Shown: positions 8,467-17,127 of the stretch, in pieces
How positions within the stretch are numbered: the stretch's first letter is position 1
Layout of the letters: every line of letters begins with the position of its first letter
NCBI RefSeq assembly: GCF_025399795.1
Contig: NZ_JAODTZ010000009.1
Coordinates: 178,241 to 242,240, forward strand
Source of the DNA: Streptomyces rhizosphaerihabitans
GTDB lineage: Bacteria; Actinomycetota; Actinomycetes; Streptomycetales; Streptomycetaceae
Reading direction: 5' to 3'
Length of the DNA: 64,000 nucleotides
Translations under genes and position numbers: made by a program
Notes under the pieces: model-generated
Told to the model about the DNA's origin: nothing
Databases searched by the model: none
What the model saw: the letters and a program-made list of their open reading frames with translations, nothing else

Positions 8467-8905
8467 GGCTTCGCCGGACCGGGCGGGCCTTCCGGAATCC
8501 CCGGGCCCGACGGTGTCCGGGCCGGCCGAGAACCCCGGAGTCCGCGGTGTGCGGGCCCGCCGGAGGGCTTCGGCCTCTCGGGCGGGGCCGGCCTTCGCGG
8601 CAGGTACCCGTCTTCCCGGCAGGTGCCGGTATCGCGGCAGGTACCCGCCACAGCGGAGGCCGCTGCTCCGGCCGGCCCGACGCGGAGCCCCGCGGAAGGT
8701 GTCAGGCGGGCTGCGACGGTGAACCCGGCCCGCTGCCCCGCGTGCGGGGCGCGACACGAAGGCCCCGGCTCCGTTCCGGGGCCGCCTGTGCGGGTCTCGG
8801 GGCGGGAGGCGACGGAAAACCCGAGCCCCGGCTCGGCACCCTGCTCGGGCCGGCGCGGCGAACGTGCACACTGGTCCCGGTACAGCCATCTGCCCGGAGG
8901 GCCCC
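8467..8905. other. Long gap between response regulator and kinase, with hairpin at 8761-8783
   Basis: No gene supported. The stretch contains three imperfect GGCAGGTACCCG-like words (about 8597-8650) and a stem GGCCCCGG (8761-8768) with CCGGGGCC (8776-8783) around a 7-base loop. The hairpin could reduce read-through so that the kinase is made at a lower level than the regulator, or the kinase may have its own promoter. Confidence 0.5.
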
Positions 8906-10189
8906 GTGCGTCGCCGTCTGATCCAGTCCACCCTCGCCGTCGTGCTCGTGGTGATCGCCGTCTTCGGCGTCTCCCTCGTCATCGTCGAGACCCGCACGAT
9001 CAGCAACAGCGCACAGGAGCGCGTGGACTCCGAGGCGCTGCGCCTGGCCAGCATCGTGGACAGCCGCATCCTCGGCGACGAGAACATCACCGGCACCACG
9101 TTCAAGAACCAGGTCACCGACCGGCGCTACGCCGTGATCAGGATTCCGGGCCGCGATCCCATCGAGGTCGGCAGCGAACCCACCGGCGACGTCATCCAGT
9201 ACACCGCCAGGGGCGAGTCGGGCGAGACGATCACCGTCCAGGAGCCCCGCTCCTCGGTGACCAAGGAAGTCGGCCGTACGCTCCTGGTCATCGGCGCCGT
9301 CGCCCTGCTCGCGATCGTCGCCGCCGTCCTCCTCGCCGTACGCCAGGCCAACCGCCTCGCCTCCCCGCTCACCGACCTCGCCGAGACGGCGGAACGGCTG
9401 GGATCCGGCGACCCGCGCCCGCGCCACAAGCGGTACGGCGTCCCCGAGCTGGACCGGGTCGCCGACGTCCTGGACGGCAGCGCCGAGCGCATCGCCCGGA
9501 TGCTCACCGCCGAGCGCCGCCTCGCCGCCGACGCCTCCCACCAGCTCCGGACACCTCTGACGGCGCTCTCCATGCGCCTGGAGGAGATCACCCTCACCGA
9601 CGACCCCGACACGGTGAAGGAGGAGGCGACGATCGCGCTGACGCAGGTGGAACGACTCACGGACGTGGTCGAGCGCCTGCTCACCAACGCCCGCGACCCG
9701 CGGACCGGCTCCGCCGTCTCCTTCGACCTCGACGAGGTCATCAAGCAGCAGCTGGAGGAATGGCGCCCGGCCTACCGCAGCGCCGGCCGCGCGATCGTCA
9801 GCTCCGGCAAACGCCATCTGCAGGCGGTGGGCACCCCCGGCGCGGTCGCCCAGGTGCTCGCGGCACTGATCGAGAACTCCCTCATGCACGGCGGCGGCAC
9901 GGTCGCGCTGCGCACCCGCGTCACCGGCAACCAGGCCGTCGTCGAGGTCACCGACGAGGGCCCCGGCGTTCCCACCGACCTCGGCGCCCGCATCTTCGAG
10001 CGCACCATCAGCGGCCGCAACTCCACCGGCATCGGTCTCGCCGTCGCCCGCGACCTCGCGGAGGCCGACGGCGGCCGCCTGGAGATGCTCCAGGCCCAGC
10101 CCCCGGTCTTCGGCCTCTTCCTGTCCCGCACCCCGCTGAAGCGGCTCCCGCGGCTCCCGGAGGACGACGACGAGCGGACGGTCAGGTAG
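8906..10189 (+). CDS. Membrane sensor histidine kinase
   Basis: 427 residues. TM1 is at about 6-26, an extracytoplasmic sensor domain of about 95 residues follows, TM2 is at 124-146, then HAMP. The dimerisation domain has the H-box ASHQLRTPLTAL, phospho-His at 212. The ATPase has an N box (IENSLMHGG), G1 (DEGPGV) and G2 (GIGLAVARDLAEADGG). The GTG at 8906 is preceded by CGGAGGG, 4-5 bases away. It pairs with the regulator at 7789. The small sensor domain has no recognisable ligand fold. Confidence 0.9.
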   Translation: MRRRLIQSTLAVVLVVIAVFGVSLVIVETRTISNSAQERVDSEALRLASIVDSRILGDENITGTTFKNQVTDRRYAVIRIPGRDPIEVGSEPTGDVIQYTARGESGETITVQEPRSSVTKEVGRTLLVIGAVALLAIVAAVLLAVRQANRLASPLTDLAETAERLGSGDPRPRHKRYGVPELDRVADVLDGSAERIARMLTAERRLAADASHQLRTPLTALSMRLEEITLTDDPDTVKEEATIALTQVERLTDVVERLLTNARDPRTGSAVSFDLDEVIKQQLEEWRPAYRSAGRAIVSSGKRHLQAVGTPGAVAQVLAALIENSLMHGGGTVALRTRVTGNQAVVEVTDEGPGVPTDLGARIFERTISGRNSTGIGLAVARDLAEADGGRLEMLQAQPPVFGLFLSRTPLKRLPRLPEDDDERTVR

Positions 10190-10204
10190 GGAGGGCCCGC
10201 CCGC

Positions 10205-10750
10205 TCAGTTCACGCGGGCCCGCGGGCGTCGCGCCTCGGGCTCGGCGTCCTCGTCCAGGAACGATTCGGCACTGGACACCGCCTCCCGGGCCGGAAGCGC
10301 CCGGAACACCCAGGTGCGGTACGACCAGAAGCGGAAGAGGGTCGCGACGGCGATGCCGAGGAACTTGAAGACGTTGCTCTGCAGCGGGCTGTCCCAGCCG
10401 AAGCCGTACGTCGCCGCGTACAGCACACCGTTCTCGATGACCAGTCCCACCAGGCTGAACAGCAGGAAGAGCGTCAGCTCCTTGGTGCGGCCACCCTTGT
10501 CGCGGTCACGGTAGGTGAAGTAGCGGAACCCGATGTAGTTGAAGACGATCGAGACGACCGTAGCGATGACACTGGCCCGCACGACCTGCAGGCCCGTGAG
10601 GTGACGTACGAGGTTGAACACGATCAGGTTGACGAGCAGCCCCGCACCACCCACCGCGCCGAACTTGGCGACCTCACGAAAGAGCAGGTCGAAGCGGCGG
10701 CGAACCGCGCTGCGAGGCCCCACTTGAGGCCCCGATGAAGCACTGCCCAT
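10205..10750 (-). CDS. GtrA family membrane protein
   Basis: 181 residues with four transmembrane helices. It matches the GtrA pattern: an N-terminal FGAVGGAGLLVNLIVFNLV helix, VFNYIGFRYFTYRDR after helix 2, and a C-terminal FKFLGIAVATLFRFWSYRTWVF. GtrA proteins are thought to move or present prenyl-linked sugars for wall or glycan modification. The ATG at 10750 is used because upstream in-frame sequence is not hydrophobic or conserved. It converges with the sensor kinase (15 bases apart) and is divergent from purK. Confidence 0.85.
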   Translation of the reverse strand: MGSASSGPQVGPRSAVRRRFDLLFREVAKFGAVGGAGLLVNLIVFNLVRHLTGLQVVRASVIATVVSIVFNYIGFRYFTYRDRDKGGRTKELTLFLLFSLVGLVIENGVLYAATYGFGWDSPLQSNVFKFLGIAVATLFRFWSYRTWVFRALPAREAVSSAESFLDEDAEPEARRPRARVN

Positions 10751-10958
10751 GGTGTCGCCAGCCCCCGTCGGTGGGTCATGTCGTCTGCTGCGTCGGTGGA
10801 AGTCGGTGGAATACGCCAACCAGCCCATGCTAACCAGCGCCCCTGCGCAGTGCCTGTGCATGAGCTCACAGGTAAGAAAAGACGCAGTCACCAGCAGGGA
10901 AAATCGGGCGTATCGCCGCGGAAACCGGCCATCGTGGCGCGGCCGATACTCTTGGAGC

Positions 10959-12119
10959 GTGACGTTCCCGGTAGTCGGCATGGTCGGCGGGGGTCAGCTC
11001 GCTCGTATGACACACGAGGCGGGCATCCCGCTCGGCATCAAGTTCAAGCTCCTCAGTGACACTCCCCAGGATTCCGCGGCGCAGGTCGTCGGTGATGTCG
11101 TCGTCGGCGACTACCGCGACCTCGACACGCTGCGTGACTTCGCGCGGGGCTGTGACGTGATCACCTTCGATCACGAACACGTCCCGACCGAGCACCTGCG
11201 GGCCCTGGAGGCGGACGGCATTCCCGTCCGCCCCGGCCCGGACGCGCTCGTGCACGCCCAGGACAAGGGCGTGATGCGCGCGAAGCTCGACGAGATCGGT
11301 GTGCCGTGCCCGCGGCACCGCATCGTGACCGATGTCGAGGACGTCGCCGCGTTCGCGGCGGAGGGCCTCGCCGAAGGGGCCGAGGGCGACGGTTTCCCGA
11401 TCATCCTGAAGACCGTCCGCGGCGGCTACGACGGCAAGGGCGTCTGGTTCGTCCGCTCCCTGGAGGAGGCCGCCGACCCGTTCCGCGCGGGCGTCCCCGT
11501 CCTCGCCGAGGAGAAGGTCGACTTCGCACGGGAGCTCGCGGCGAACGTCGTCCGCTCCCCGCACGGCCAGGCCGTCGCGTACCCCGTCGTCGAGTCCCAG
11601 CAGGTCGACGGCGTCTGCGACACCGTGATCGCCCCGGCGCCCGGCATCGCCGAGGAGCTGGCCCTGGAGGCACAGGAACTGGCGCTGCGCATCGCCAAGG
11701 AGCTCGGCGTCGTCGGGCACCTGGCCGTCGAGCTCTTCGAGACCCACGACGGACGCATCCTCGTCAACGAACTGGCCATGCGCCCGCACAACTCGGGCCA
11801 CTGGACCCAGGACGGCGCGATCACCTCCCAGTTCGCCAACCACGTCCGCGCGGTCCTCGACCTCCCGCTCGGGGACCCGCGTCCGCGCGCCAGGTGGACG
11901 GTCATGGCGAACGTCCTCGGCGGCGACTACCCCGACATGTACTCCGCGTACCTGCACTGCATGGCACGCGACCCGCAACTGAAGATCCACATGTACGGCA
12001 AGGACGTGAAGCCCGGCCGTAAGGTCGGCCACGTCAACACCTACGGCGACGACCTGGACGACGTCCTCGATCGCGCCCGGCACGCAGCCGGTTACCTGAG
12101 AGGCACGATCACAGAATGA
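10959..12119 (+). CDS. purK: N5-carboxyaminoimidazole ribonucleotide synthase (PurK)
   Basis: 386 residues. An ATP-grasp enzyme of purine synthesis that turns AIR, ATP and bicarbonate into N5-CAIR. The N-terminal [11 protein letters not shown], the ATP-grasp [15 protein letters not shown] and the C-terminal [17 protein letters not shown] are all present. The GTG at 10959 lies only one base after GGAG, but TACTCT (10947-10952) sits 6 bases upstream of it, so translation may be leaderless. The stop overlaps purE (ATGA), typical coupling. Confidence 0.93.
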   Translation: MTFPVVGMVGGGQLARMTHEAGIPLGIKFKLLSDTPQDSAAQVVGDVVVGDYRDLDTLRDFARGCDVITFDHEHVPTEHLRALEADGIPVRPGPDALVHAQDKGVMRAKLDEIGVPCPRHRIVTDVEDVAAFAAEGLAEGAEGDGFPIILKTVRGGYDGKGVWFVRSLEEAADPFRAGVPVLAEEKVDFARELAANVVRSPHGQAVAYPVVESQQVDGVCDTVIAPAPGIAEELALEAQELALRIAKELGVVGHLAVELFETHDGRILVNELAMRPHNSGHWTQDGAITSQFANHVRAVLDLPLGDPRPRARWTVMANVLGGDYPDMYSAYLHCMARDPQLKIHMYGKDVKPGRKVGHVNTYGDDLDDVLDRARHAAGYLRGTITE

Positions 12120-12640
12120 GCCCCGTTGTAGGCATCGTCATGGGTTCGGACTCCGACTGGCCGGTCATGGAGGCCGCGGCCCAGGCGCTGGACGAGTTCG
12201 AGATCCCCTACGAGGTGGATGTCGTCTCCGCGCACCGCATGCCGCACGAGATGATCGCGTACGGCGAGCAGGCCGCGGAGCGCGGCCTCAAGGCGATCAT
12301 CGCGGGCGCCGGCGGCGCGGCCCATCTGCCGGGGATGCTGGCGTCCGTCACCCCGCTGCCCGTCATCGGTGTGCCCGTCCCGCTCAAGTACCTCGACGGC
12401 ATGGACTCGCTGCTCTCCATCGTGCAGATGCCGGCCGGTGTGCCCGTCGCGACCGTCTCCGTCGCCGGCGCCCGCAACGCCGGTCTGCTGGCCGCCCGGA
12501 TGCTCGCCGCCCACGACGAGGAACTCCTCGGCCGGATGCGGGAGTTCCAGCAGGAGCTGAACGACCAGGCCACCGAGAAGGGCAAGCGGCTGCGCGCCAA
12601 GGTCGAGGGCGCCGCCGGCGGCTTCGGCTTCGGGAAGTGA
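12116..12640 (+). CDS. purE: N5-carboxyaminoimidazole ribonucleotide mutase (PurE)
   Basis: 174 residues, class I PurE, which moves the carboxyl of N5-CAIR to make CAIR right after PurK. The substrate loop GSDSDWPVM (10-18), catalytic S38-A39-H40-R41 and the [11 protein letters not shown] phosphate-binding loop are present. It is coupled to purK through an ATGA overlap and overlaps the next gene by GTGA. Confidence 0.95.
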   Translation: MSPVVGIVMGSDSDWPVMEAAAQALDEFEIPYEVDVVSAHRMPHEMIAYGEQAAERGLKAIIAGAGGAAHLPGMLASVTPLPVIGVPVPLKYLDGMDSLLSIVQMPAGVPVATVSVAGARNAGLLAARMLAAHDEELLGRMREFQQELNDQATEKGKRLRAKVEGAAGGFGFGK

Positions 12641-13848
12641 CGCGGATGTCCTCTCCCTCCTCGTCCTCCCTGCCCTCGCTCGACCGTGCCCGCGCCCTGC
12701 TCGACGAGTTCCCCGTCGTCGACGGGCACAACGACCTGCCCTACGCTCTGCGCGAGCAGGTCCGCTACGACCTCGACGCCCGTGACATCGCCGTCGACCA
12801 GAGCGCCCACCTGCACACGGACCTGGCCCGGCTGCGGGCCGGCGGCGTCGGCGCCCAGTACTGGTCGGTGTACGTCCGCTCGGACCTGCCCGGCGCGCTC
12901 ACCGCGACGCTCGAACAGATCGACTGCGTAAAGCAGTTGATCGGCCGTCACCCGACGGACCTGCGTGCCGCGCTGACCGCCGCCGACATGGAGGCGGCGC
13001 GCGCCGAGGGCCGTATCGCCTCCCTCATGGGTGCGGAGGGCGGTCACTCGATCGACAACTCCCTCGCCGCCCTGCGCGGGCTGTACGCGCTCGGCGTCCG
13101 TTACATGACCCTCACCCACAACGACAACATCGCGTGGGCGGACTCGGCGACGGACGTTCCCGTGGTGGGCGGCCTGTCGTCCTTCGGCCGTGAGGTCGTA
13201 CGGGAGATGAACCGCGAGGGCATGCTCGTGGACCTCTCGCATGTGGCCGCGACGACCATGCGCGACGCGCTCGACACCTCCGTCGCGCCGGTGATCTTCT
13301 CCCACTCCTCGGCGCGCGCGGTGTGCGACCACCCGCGCAACATCCCGGACGACGTGCTGGAGCGGCTGCCCGCCAACGGGGGAGTGGCGATGGTGACGTT
13401 CGTGCCGAAGTTCGTCCTCCAGGCGGCGGTCGACTGGACGGCCGCGGCCGACGAGAACATGCGGGCGAACGGCTTCCACCACCTCGACACCACCGCCGAG
13501 GGCATGAAGATCCACCGTGCCTTCGAGGAGGACAACCCGCGCCCCATCGCCACGGTGTCGACGGTCGCCGACCACCTCGACCACATGCGCGAGGTCGCCG
13601 GCATCGACCACCTCGGCATCGGCGGCGACTACGACGGCACGGCGTTCACCCCGGACGGGCTGGACGACGTCTCCGGCTATCCGAACCTGATCGCCGAACT
13701 CCTCGACCGCGGCTGGTCGTCCACGGACGTGGCCAAGCTGACCTGGCAGAACTCCGTGCGCGTGCTGGGCGCGGCGGAGGACGTGGCCCGCGACCTCCAG
13801 TCCCGTCGAGCGCCGTCGAACGCGACGCTGGAGCACTTGGACTGCTGA
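12637..13848 (+). CDS. Membrane dipeptidase family (peptidase M19)
   Basis: 403 residues. A zinc-dependent M19 amidohydrolase that would cleave dipeptides, including D-residue or beta-lactam-like bonds. Metal and substrate motifs are visible: [48 protein letters not shown] and GGDYDG. No signal peptide, so it is cytoplasmic. The GTG at 12637 gives a GTGA overlap with purE; an ATG at 12646 with GGGAAG 8 bases upstream is an equally good start. The fragment of a second copy lies downstream at 14016. Confidence 0.9.
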   Translation: MTRMSSPSSSSLPSLDRARALLDEFPVVDGHNDLPYALREQVRYDLDARDIAVDQSAHLHTDLARLRAGGVGAQYWSVYVRSDLPGALTATLEQIDCVKQLIGRHPTDLRAALTAADMEAARAEGRIASLMGAEGGHSIDNSLAALRGLYALGVRYMTLTHNDNIAWADSATDVPVVGGLSSFGREVVREMNREGMLVDLSHVAATTMRDALDTSVAPVIFSHSSARAVCDHPRNIPDDVLERLPANGGVAMVTFVPKFVLQAAVDWTAAADENMRANGFHHLDTTAEGMKIHRAFEEDNPRPIATVSTVADHLDHMREVAGIDHLGIGGDYDGTAFTPDGLDDVSGYPNLIAELLDRGWSSTDVAKLTWQNSVRVLGAAEDVARDLQSRRAPSNATLEHLDC

Positions 13849-14015
13849 CGGCCTACAGCCGACGGCTTACGGCTTACGGAGCTTCGGGCTTCAGGGCTTC
13901 CGAAGGCGTCCGGGCTGACTGCCCGGGCGCCTTCGACGTGCGCCCGGGATCGGCGCCGGGTAGCTTCGGGCCCGCGCCCGCTCCGACCGTACGGGCGCTC
14001 CGGGCACCCCGAACG

Positions 14016-14123
14016 GAGCTCATCACCCGCGGCTGGTCCGCGTCCGACCTCGCCCTGCTCACCTGGGGCAACGCCCAACGCGTCCTGCGCGGCGCGGACT
14101 TCACGGCCCGCGCGGCCCAGCAG
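14016..14123 (+). pseudogene. Remnant C-terminus of a second M19 dipeptidase
   Basis: This stretch translates to ELITRGWSASDLALLTWGN followed by AQRVLRGADFTARAAQ. It aligns with the last part of the intact dipeptidase (13696-13800), with 19 of 35 residues identical and no gaps. There is no start, no ribosome site and no catalytic part, and a repeat-like stretch precedes it. At this divergence it is not a recent duplication but the tail of an old paralogue whose body has been lost. In-frame sequence downstream of 14123 is not recognisable. Confidence 0.75.
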
Positions 14124-14237
14124 TGCCGGCAGCCGTCCTCCGCGAGGATCGCCGATCCGGACGGCCGACCGCCGCCGGTGACGCCGCGGGAGCGGGCCGG
14201 TCCGGCGGAGGCGCAGGCGATCCTCCCTCGGGTGCGC

Positions 14238-14597
14238 TCAGCCGGCGCAGAGACAGAACGGGTGCCCCGCCGGGTCGGCGTACACCCGGAACGTACGCGC
14301 CCTGTCCTCGGTGTCCAGCGGCGTCGCGCCGAGCGCCAGCACCCCCTTCTCCGCCACGTCCAGGTCCTCGACCTTCAGGTCCAGATGGAACTGCTGCGAG
14401 CCGTCGGGCGAGGGCCATCGCGGCGGTACGTGTCCGGGGGCGGCCTGGAACGCCAGCTGCTGACCGCCGGGCACCTCCAGGTCGATCCAGTCGGCCTGGT
14501 CCGTGACGGTGCCGCCGAGCACTCCGGCGTAGAACTCGGCCAGCGCGCGCGGGTCGGGACAGTCCAGGACGACGACGTCCAGTTTGGCGAGAGCCAT
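14238..14597 (-). CDS. VOC superfamily protein (glyoxalase/bleomycin-resistance fold)
   Basis: 119 residues, two beta-alpha-beta-beta-beta modules. It opens with LDVVVLDCPDPRALAEFYAGVLGG and ends RVYADPAGHPFCLC, typical of small VOC proteins; His in HLDL and Glu/His positions could bind a metal, but activity cannot be assigned. The start is certain: GGAGGAAGTC stands directly before the ATG. It is divergent from the CGNR regulator, with operator-like sequences between them, so it may be controlled by it. Confidence 0.85.
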   Translation of the reverse strand: MALAKLDVVVLDCPDPRALAEFYAGVLGGTVTDQADWIDLEVPGGQQLAFQAAPGHVPPRWPSPDGSQQFHLDLKVEDLDVAEKGVLALGATPLDTEDRARTFRVYADPAGHPFCLCAG

Positions 14598-14639
14598 GAC
14601 TTCCTCCGTGGGATCTCCAGCGACACCGATGAACGGTGA

Positions 14640-14699
14640 GTTACCTGTAAACCGCTTCAAGAAGTAACGGTTACTGCATGCTCCCGCATAAGAGGTAAC
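14640..14699. promoter_or_regulatory. Shared divergent control region with a perfect 13-base palindrome
   Basis: AGTAACGGTTACT (14663-14675) is a perfect dyad around one central base. Outlying half-sites GTTACC (14640-14645) and GGTAAC (14694-14699) are placed almost symmetrically, about 20 bases on either side. The 111-base gap holds the promoters of both the VOC and the CGNR genes. A dimeric regulator probably binds here; which one is unknown, but the CGNR protein is the obvious candidate. Confidence 0.6.
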
Positions 14700-14708
14700 G
14701 TCGCAAGC

Positions 14709-15251
14709 ATGAATGACCGAGCGCCCGCACCCGGCGGTCTGGCCCTGATCCAGGACCTGGTGAACACCCTGGACATCGAGTCGGGCGCCGACTCCCTGGA
14801 CACGGCCGAGGGGCTGGCGCGCTTCGGCCTGGCGGCGGGCGAGGCGGAGGGGGCGCGCGAACTGCGCGAGTCGCTGCGGGCGGTGTGCCTGGCGCACGCG
14901 GGCCATCCGGCACACCGGAAGGTGGCCCCCCTCGGGGAACTCCTCGCCCGCGCTCCCCTGCGCGTGACGGTCGACGAGGACGGCGGTGCCGCGCGCCTGG
15001 TCCCCGCCACCGGGGGGACCTCCCGCGTCTCCTGGGCGGCCTCTCCGTCCTCGCCGGCGCCCCTGGCCTTCCGGGTCGCCGCCGCTGTCGCCGAGTCGCT
15101 GGTCGAGGGCACATGGCCGCGACTGAAGGCGTGCGAGGCCCCCACCTGTCATTGGGCGTACTACGACCGCTCGCCGGCGGGACGCGGCCGCTGGTGCTCG
15201 ATGTCGGTGTGCGGGGCGCGGGCCAAGATGCGCCGTTACCGCGCCAAGTAG
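14709..15251 (+). CDS. ABATE/CGNR zinc-finger putative transcription regulator
   Basis: 180 residues. The N-terminal part (1-125) matches the ABATE (putative stress-induced regulator) domain: LIQDLVNTLDI start, then a helical body. The C-terminal CGNR zinc finger (about 138-178) has CEAPTCHWAYYDRS, RGRWCSMSVCGAR and a basic end KMRRYRAK, with four cysteines to bind zinc. Such proteins are thought to act as ligand-sensing DNA-binding regulators. It is divergent from the VOC gene with a palindrome in between. The gene ends in front of two strong terminators. Confidence 0.85.
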   Translation: MNDRAPAPGGLALIQDLVNTLDIESGADSLDTAEGLARFGLAAGEAEGARELRESLRAVCLAHAGHPAHRKVAPLGELLARAPLRVTVDEDGGAARLVPATGGTSRVSWAASPSSPAPLAFRVAAAVAESLVEGTWPRLKACEAPTCHWAYYDRSPAGRGRWCSMSVCGARAKMRRYRAK

Positions 15252-15500
15252 GCGTCGGCCGCGGAAGGCCTGGCGGGACGCCGGACCGGGGACCTGACCG
15301 GAGCGGACCTGAAAGCCGCAGGAAAGGCGTACCGAAGGTCGTACCGAAGGTGCACCGAAAAGGAGCCGAAGGCGCCCCGGAGGCGCATCGAAAGGCGCCC
15401 CGGAGTCCCGGCCGGGAGCCGGACCGGCGGCAGGGCGGGAAAGCCGGACGAAGTCCGGAGGTCTCCGGCCACCGCACAGCGAAGTGGTGCAGAATGCAAC
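15252..15500. repeat. Degenerate short repeats downstream of the CGNR gene
   Basis: Repeated words of the form TACCGAAGGT, CCGAAGGCG and AAAGGCGCCCCGGAG fill 15300-15420. No gene is supported. The stretch precedes the two terminators. Confidence 0.6.
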
Positions 15501-15543
15501 CGACGCCGGTCCGGCCGACTGAGCCTCGGCCGGACCGGCGTCG
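15501..15543. terminator. Strong GC terminator 1
   Basis: An 18-base-pair perfect stem (15501-15518 with 15526-15543) and loop CTGAGCC, located between the convergent CGNR and UDP-glucose dehydrogenase genes. Confidence 0.85.
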
Positions 15544-15556
15544 TCCGCGACAGACC

Positions 15557-15585
15557 CCGACGGGCGCCCTGAAGGCGCCCGTCGG
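15557..15585. terminator. Strong GC terminator 2
   Basis: A 12-base-pair perfect stem (15557-15568 with 15574-15585), loop CTGAA. It is the nearer of two hairpins to the end of the minus-strand dehydrogenase gene, so the pair probably gives one terminator per strand. Confidence 0.8.
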
Positions 15586-15593
15586 CGTTGGTC

Positions 15594-16937
15594 TCAGGCG
15601 GTGGGCCGCCCCATCGCCCGGTACGTCCAGCCGGCCCGGCGCCACGTCTCCGGGTCCAGCGCGTTCCGCCCGTCCAGCAGCACCCGGGACGTGGCCGCCT
15701 CGCCCAGCACCGCCGGGTCCAGCTCGCGGAACTCGCGCCACTCCGTCAGGTGCAGGACGACATCGGCGCCCCGGACGGCCTCCACGGCCGTGTCGGCGTA
15801 CCCGAGCGTCGGGAAGAGCCGCTTGGCGTTCGCCATGCCCTTCGGGTCGTAGACGGTGACCTGGCCGCCCTGGAGGTGGATCTGCCCGGCGACGTTCAGG
15901 GCCGGGGAGTCGCGTACGTCGTCCGAGTCGGGCTTGAAGGTCGCGCCGAGCACGGCGACCCGCTTGCCGAGGAACGAGCCGCCGCCGAGCGCCTCGCGGG
16001 CCATCTCCACCATCTGACCGCGGCGCCGCATGTTGATGGTGTCGACCTCGCGCAGGAAGGTCAGCGCCTGGTCGGCGCCCAGCTCACCGGCGCGCGCCAT
16101 GAAGGCGCGGATGTCCTTGGGCAGACAGCCGCCGCCGAAGCCGATCCCGGCACGCAGGAACTTCTTCCCGATCCGCTCGTCGTGCCCTATGGCTTCGGCC
16201 AGCTTGGCCACGTCACCGTCGGCGGCCTCGCACACCTCGGCCATGGCGTTGATGAAGGAGATCTTGGTGGCGAGGAAGGAGTTCGCGGAGGTCTTCACCA
16301 GTTCGGCGGTCGGGAAGTCGGTCACGACGAAGGGCGAGCCGTCGGCGACCGGCGTCACGTAGACCTCGCGCAGCAGCTTCTCGGCGCGCTCGCTGCGTAC
16401 GCCCACCACGATCCGGTCGGGGTGCAGCGTGTCGTTCACCGCGAAGCCCTCACGCAGGAACTCCGGGTTCCAGGCCAGCTCGGCGTCCTCACCGGCGGGC
16501 GCGAGCTCGGCGAGCCGGACGGCCAGCCGCGCCGCCGAGCCGACCGGCACGGTGGACTTGCCGACGACGAGCGCAGGACCGCGCAGATGCGGCGCCAGCG
16601 ACTCGAAGGCCGCGTCGACGTACGACATGTCGCAGGCGTACTCGCCGTGCTTCTGGGGCGTGTTCACGCAGACGAAGTGGACGTCGCCGAAGGCTCCGAC
16701 CTCGGCCCAGTCCATGGTGAAGCGGAGCCGGCCCGTGGAGCCCTCGATCCCGGCCACGTGCTTGCGCAGCAGCTCTTCGAGACCGGGCTCGAACATCGGG
16801 ACCTCGCCCCGCTGGAGCATCTCGATCTTCTCCGGCACCACGTCGAGCCCGAGGACCTCGAAGCCGAGCTCGGCCATGGCCGCGGCGTGGGTGGCGCCGA
16901 GGTAGCCGGTGCCGATCACGGTGATCTTGAGGGCCAT
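15594..16937 (-). CDS. UDP-glucose/GDP-mannose dehydrogenase family; probable UDP-glucose 6-dehydrogenase
   Basis: 447 residues. NAD-dependent oxidation of UDP-glucose to UDP-glucuronate is the likely reaction. The N-terminal Rossmann loop (ITVIGTGYLGATHA), VNTPQK, EFLREG, the catalytic cysteine loop FGGGCLPKD and the C-terminal GATFKPDSDDVRDSP are all in place. The ATG at 16937 follows AGGAGCACC. It stands alone as a transcription unit. GDP-mannose or UDP-N-acetyl-mannosamine dehydrogenases share these motifs, so substrate is inferred from overall similarity. Confidence 0.85.
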   Translation of the reverse strand: MALKITVIGTGYLGATHAAAMAELGFEVLGLDVVPEKIEMLQRGEVPMFEPGLEELLRKHVAGIEGSTGRLRFTMDWAEVGAFGDVHFVCVNTPQKHGEYACDMSYVDAAFESLAPHLRGPALVVGKSTVPVGSAARLAVRLAELAPAGEDAELAWNPEFLREGFAVNDTLHPDRIVVGVRSERAEKLLREVYVTPVADGSPFVVTDFPTAELVKTSANSFLATKISFINAMAEVCEAADGDVAKLAEAIGHDERIGKKFLRAGIGFGGGCLPKDIRAFMARAGELGADQALTFLREVDTINMRRRGQMVEMAREALGGGSFLGKRVAVLGATFKPDSDDVRDSPALNVAGQIHLQGGQVTVYDPKGMANAKRLFPTLGYADTAVEAVRGADVVLHLTEWREFRELDPAVLGEAATSRVLLDGRNALDPETWRRAGWTYRAMGRPTA

Positions 16938-17071
16938 GGGTGCTCCTGAGGTGTGCGGCGTCGGTGCGCGCCCGAGCATAGTCGGGGCGTGGGGGAGCGC
17001 TTTCACGGGCGGTTTTTCCCCCTGTCGCCAAGCTCACGTATCCGTCTGGCGGGCAGGCCCTTAAAATTTGT

Positions 17072-17089
17072 GTTACTTAACGGTAGTTA
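17072..17089. promoter_or_regulatory. AT-rich operator-like repeat upstream of acyl-CoA dehydrogenase
   Basis: The words GTTA-CT-TAAC-GGTA-GTTA overlap to give two nested dyads 40-55 bases before the TTG start, inside the only AT-rich patch of the region (17061-17090). TetR-type regulators of fatty-acid genes in actinomycetes use dyads of this kind. The regulator is not in the window. Confidence 0.45.
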
Positions 17090-17127
17090 GCGCAGCCAGC
17101 ACAGCATCACTTGGAGCGTGAGAGACC

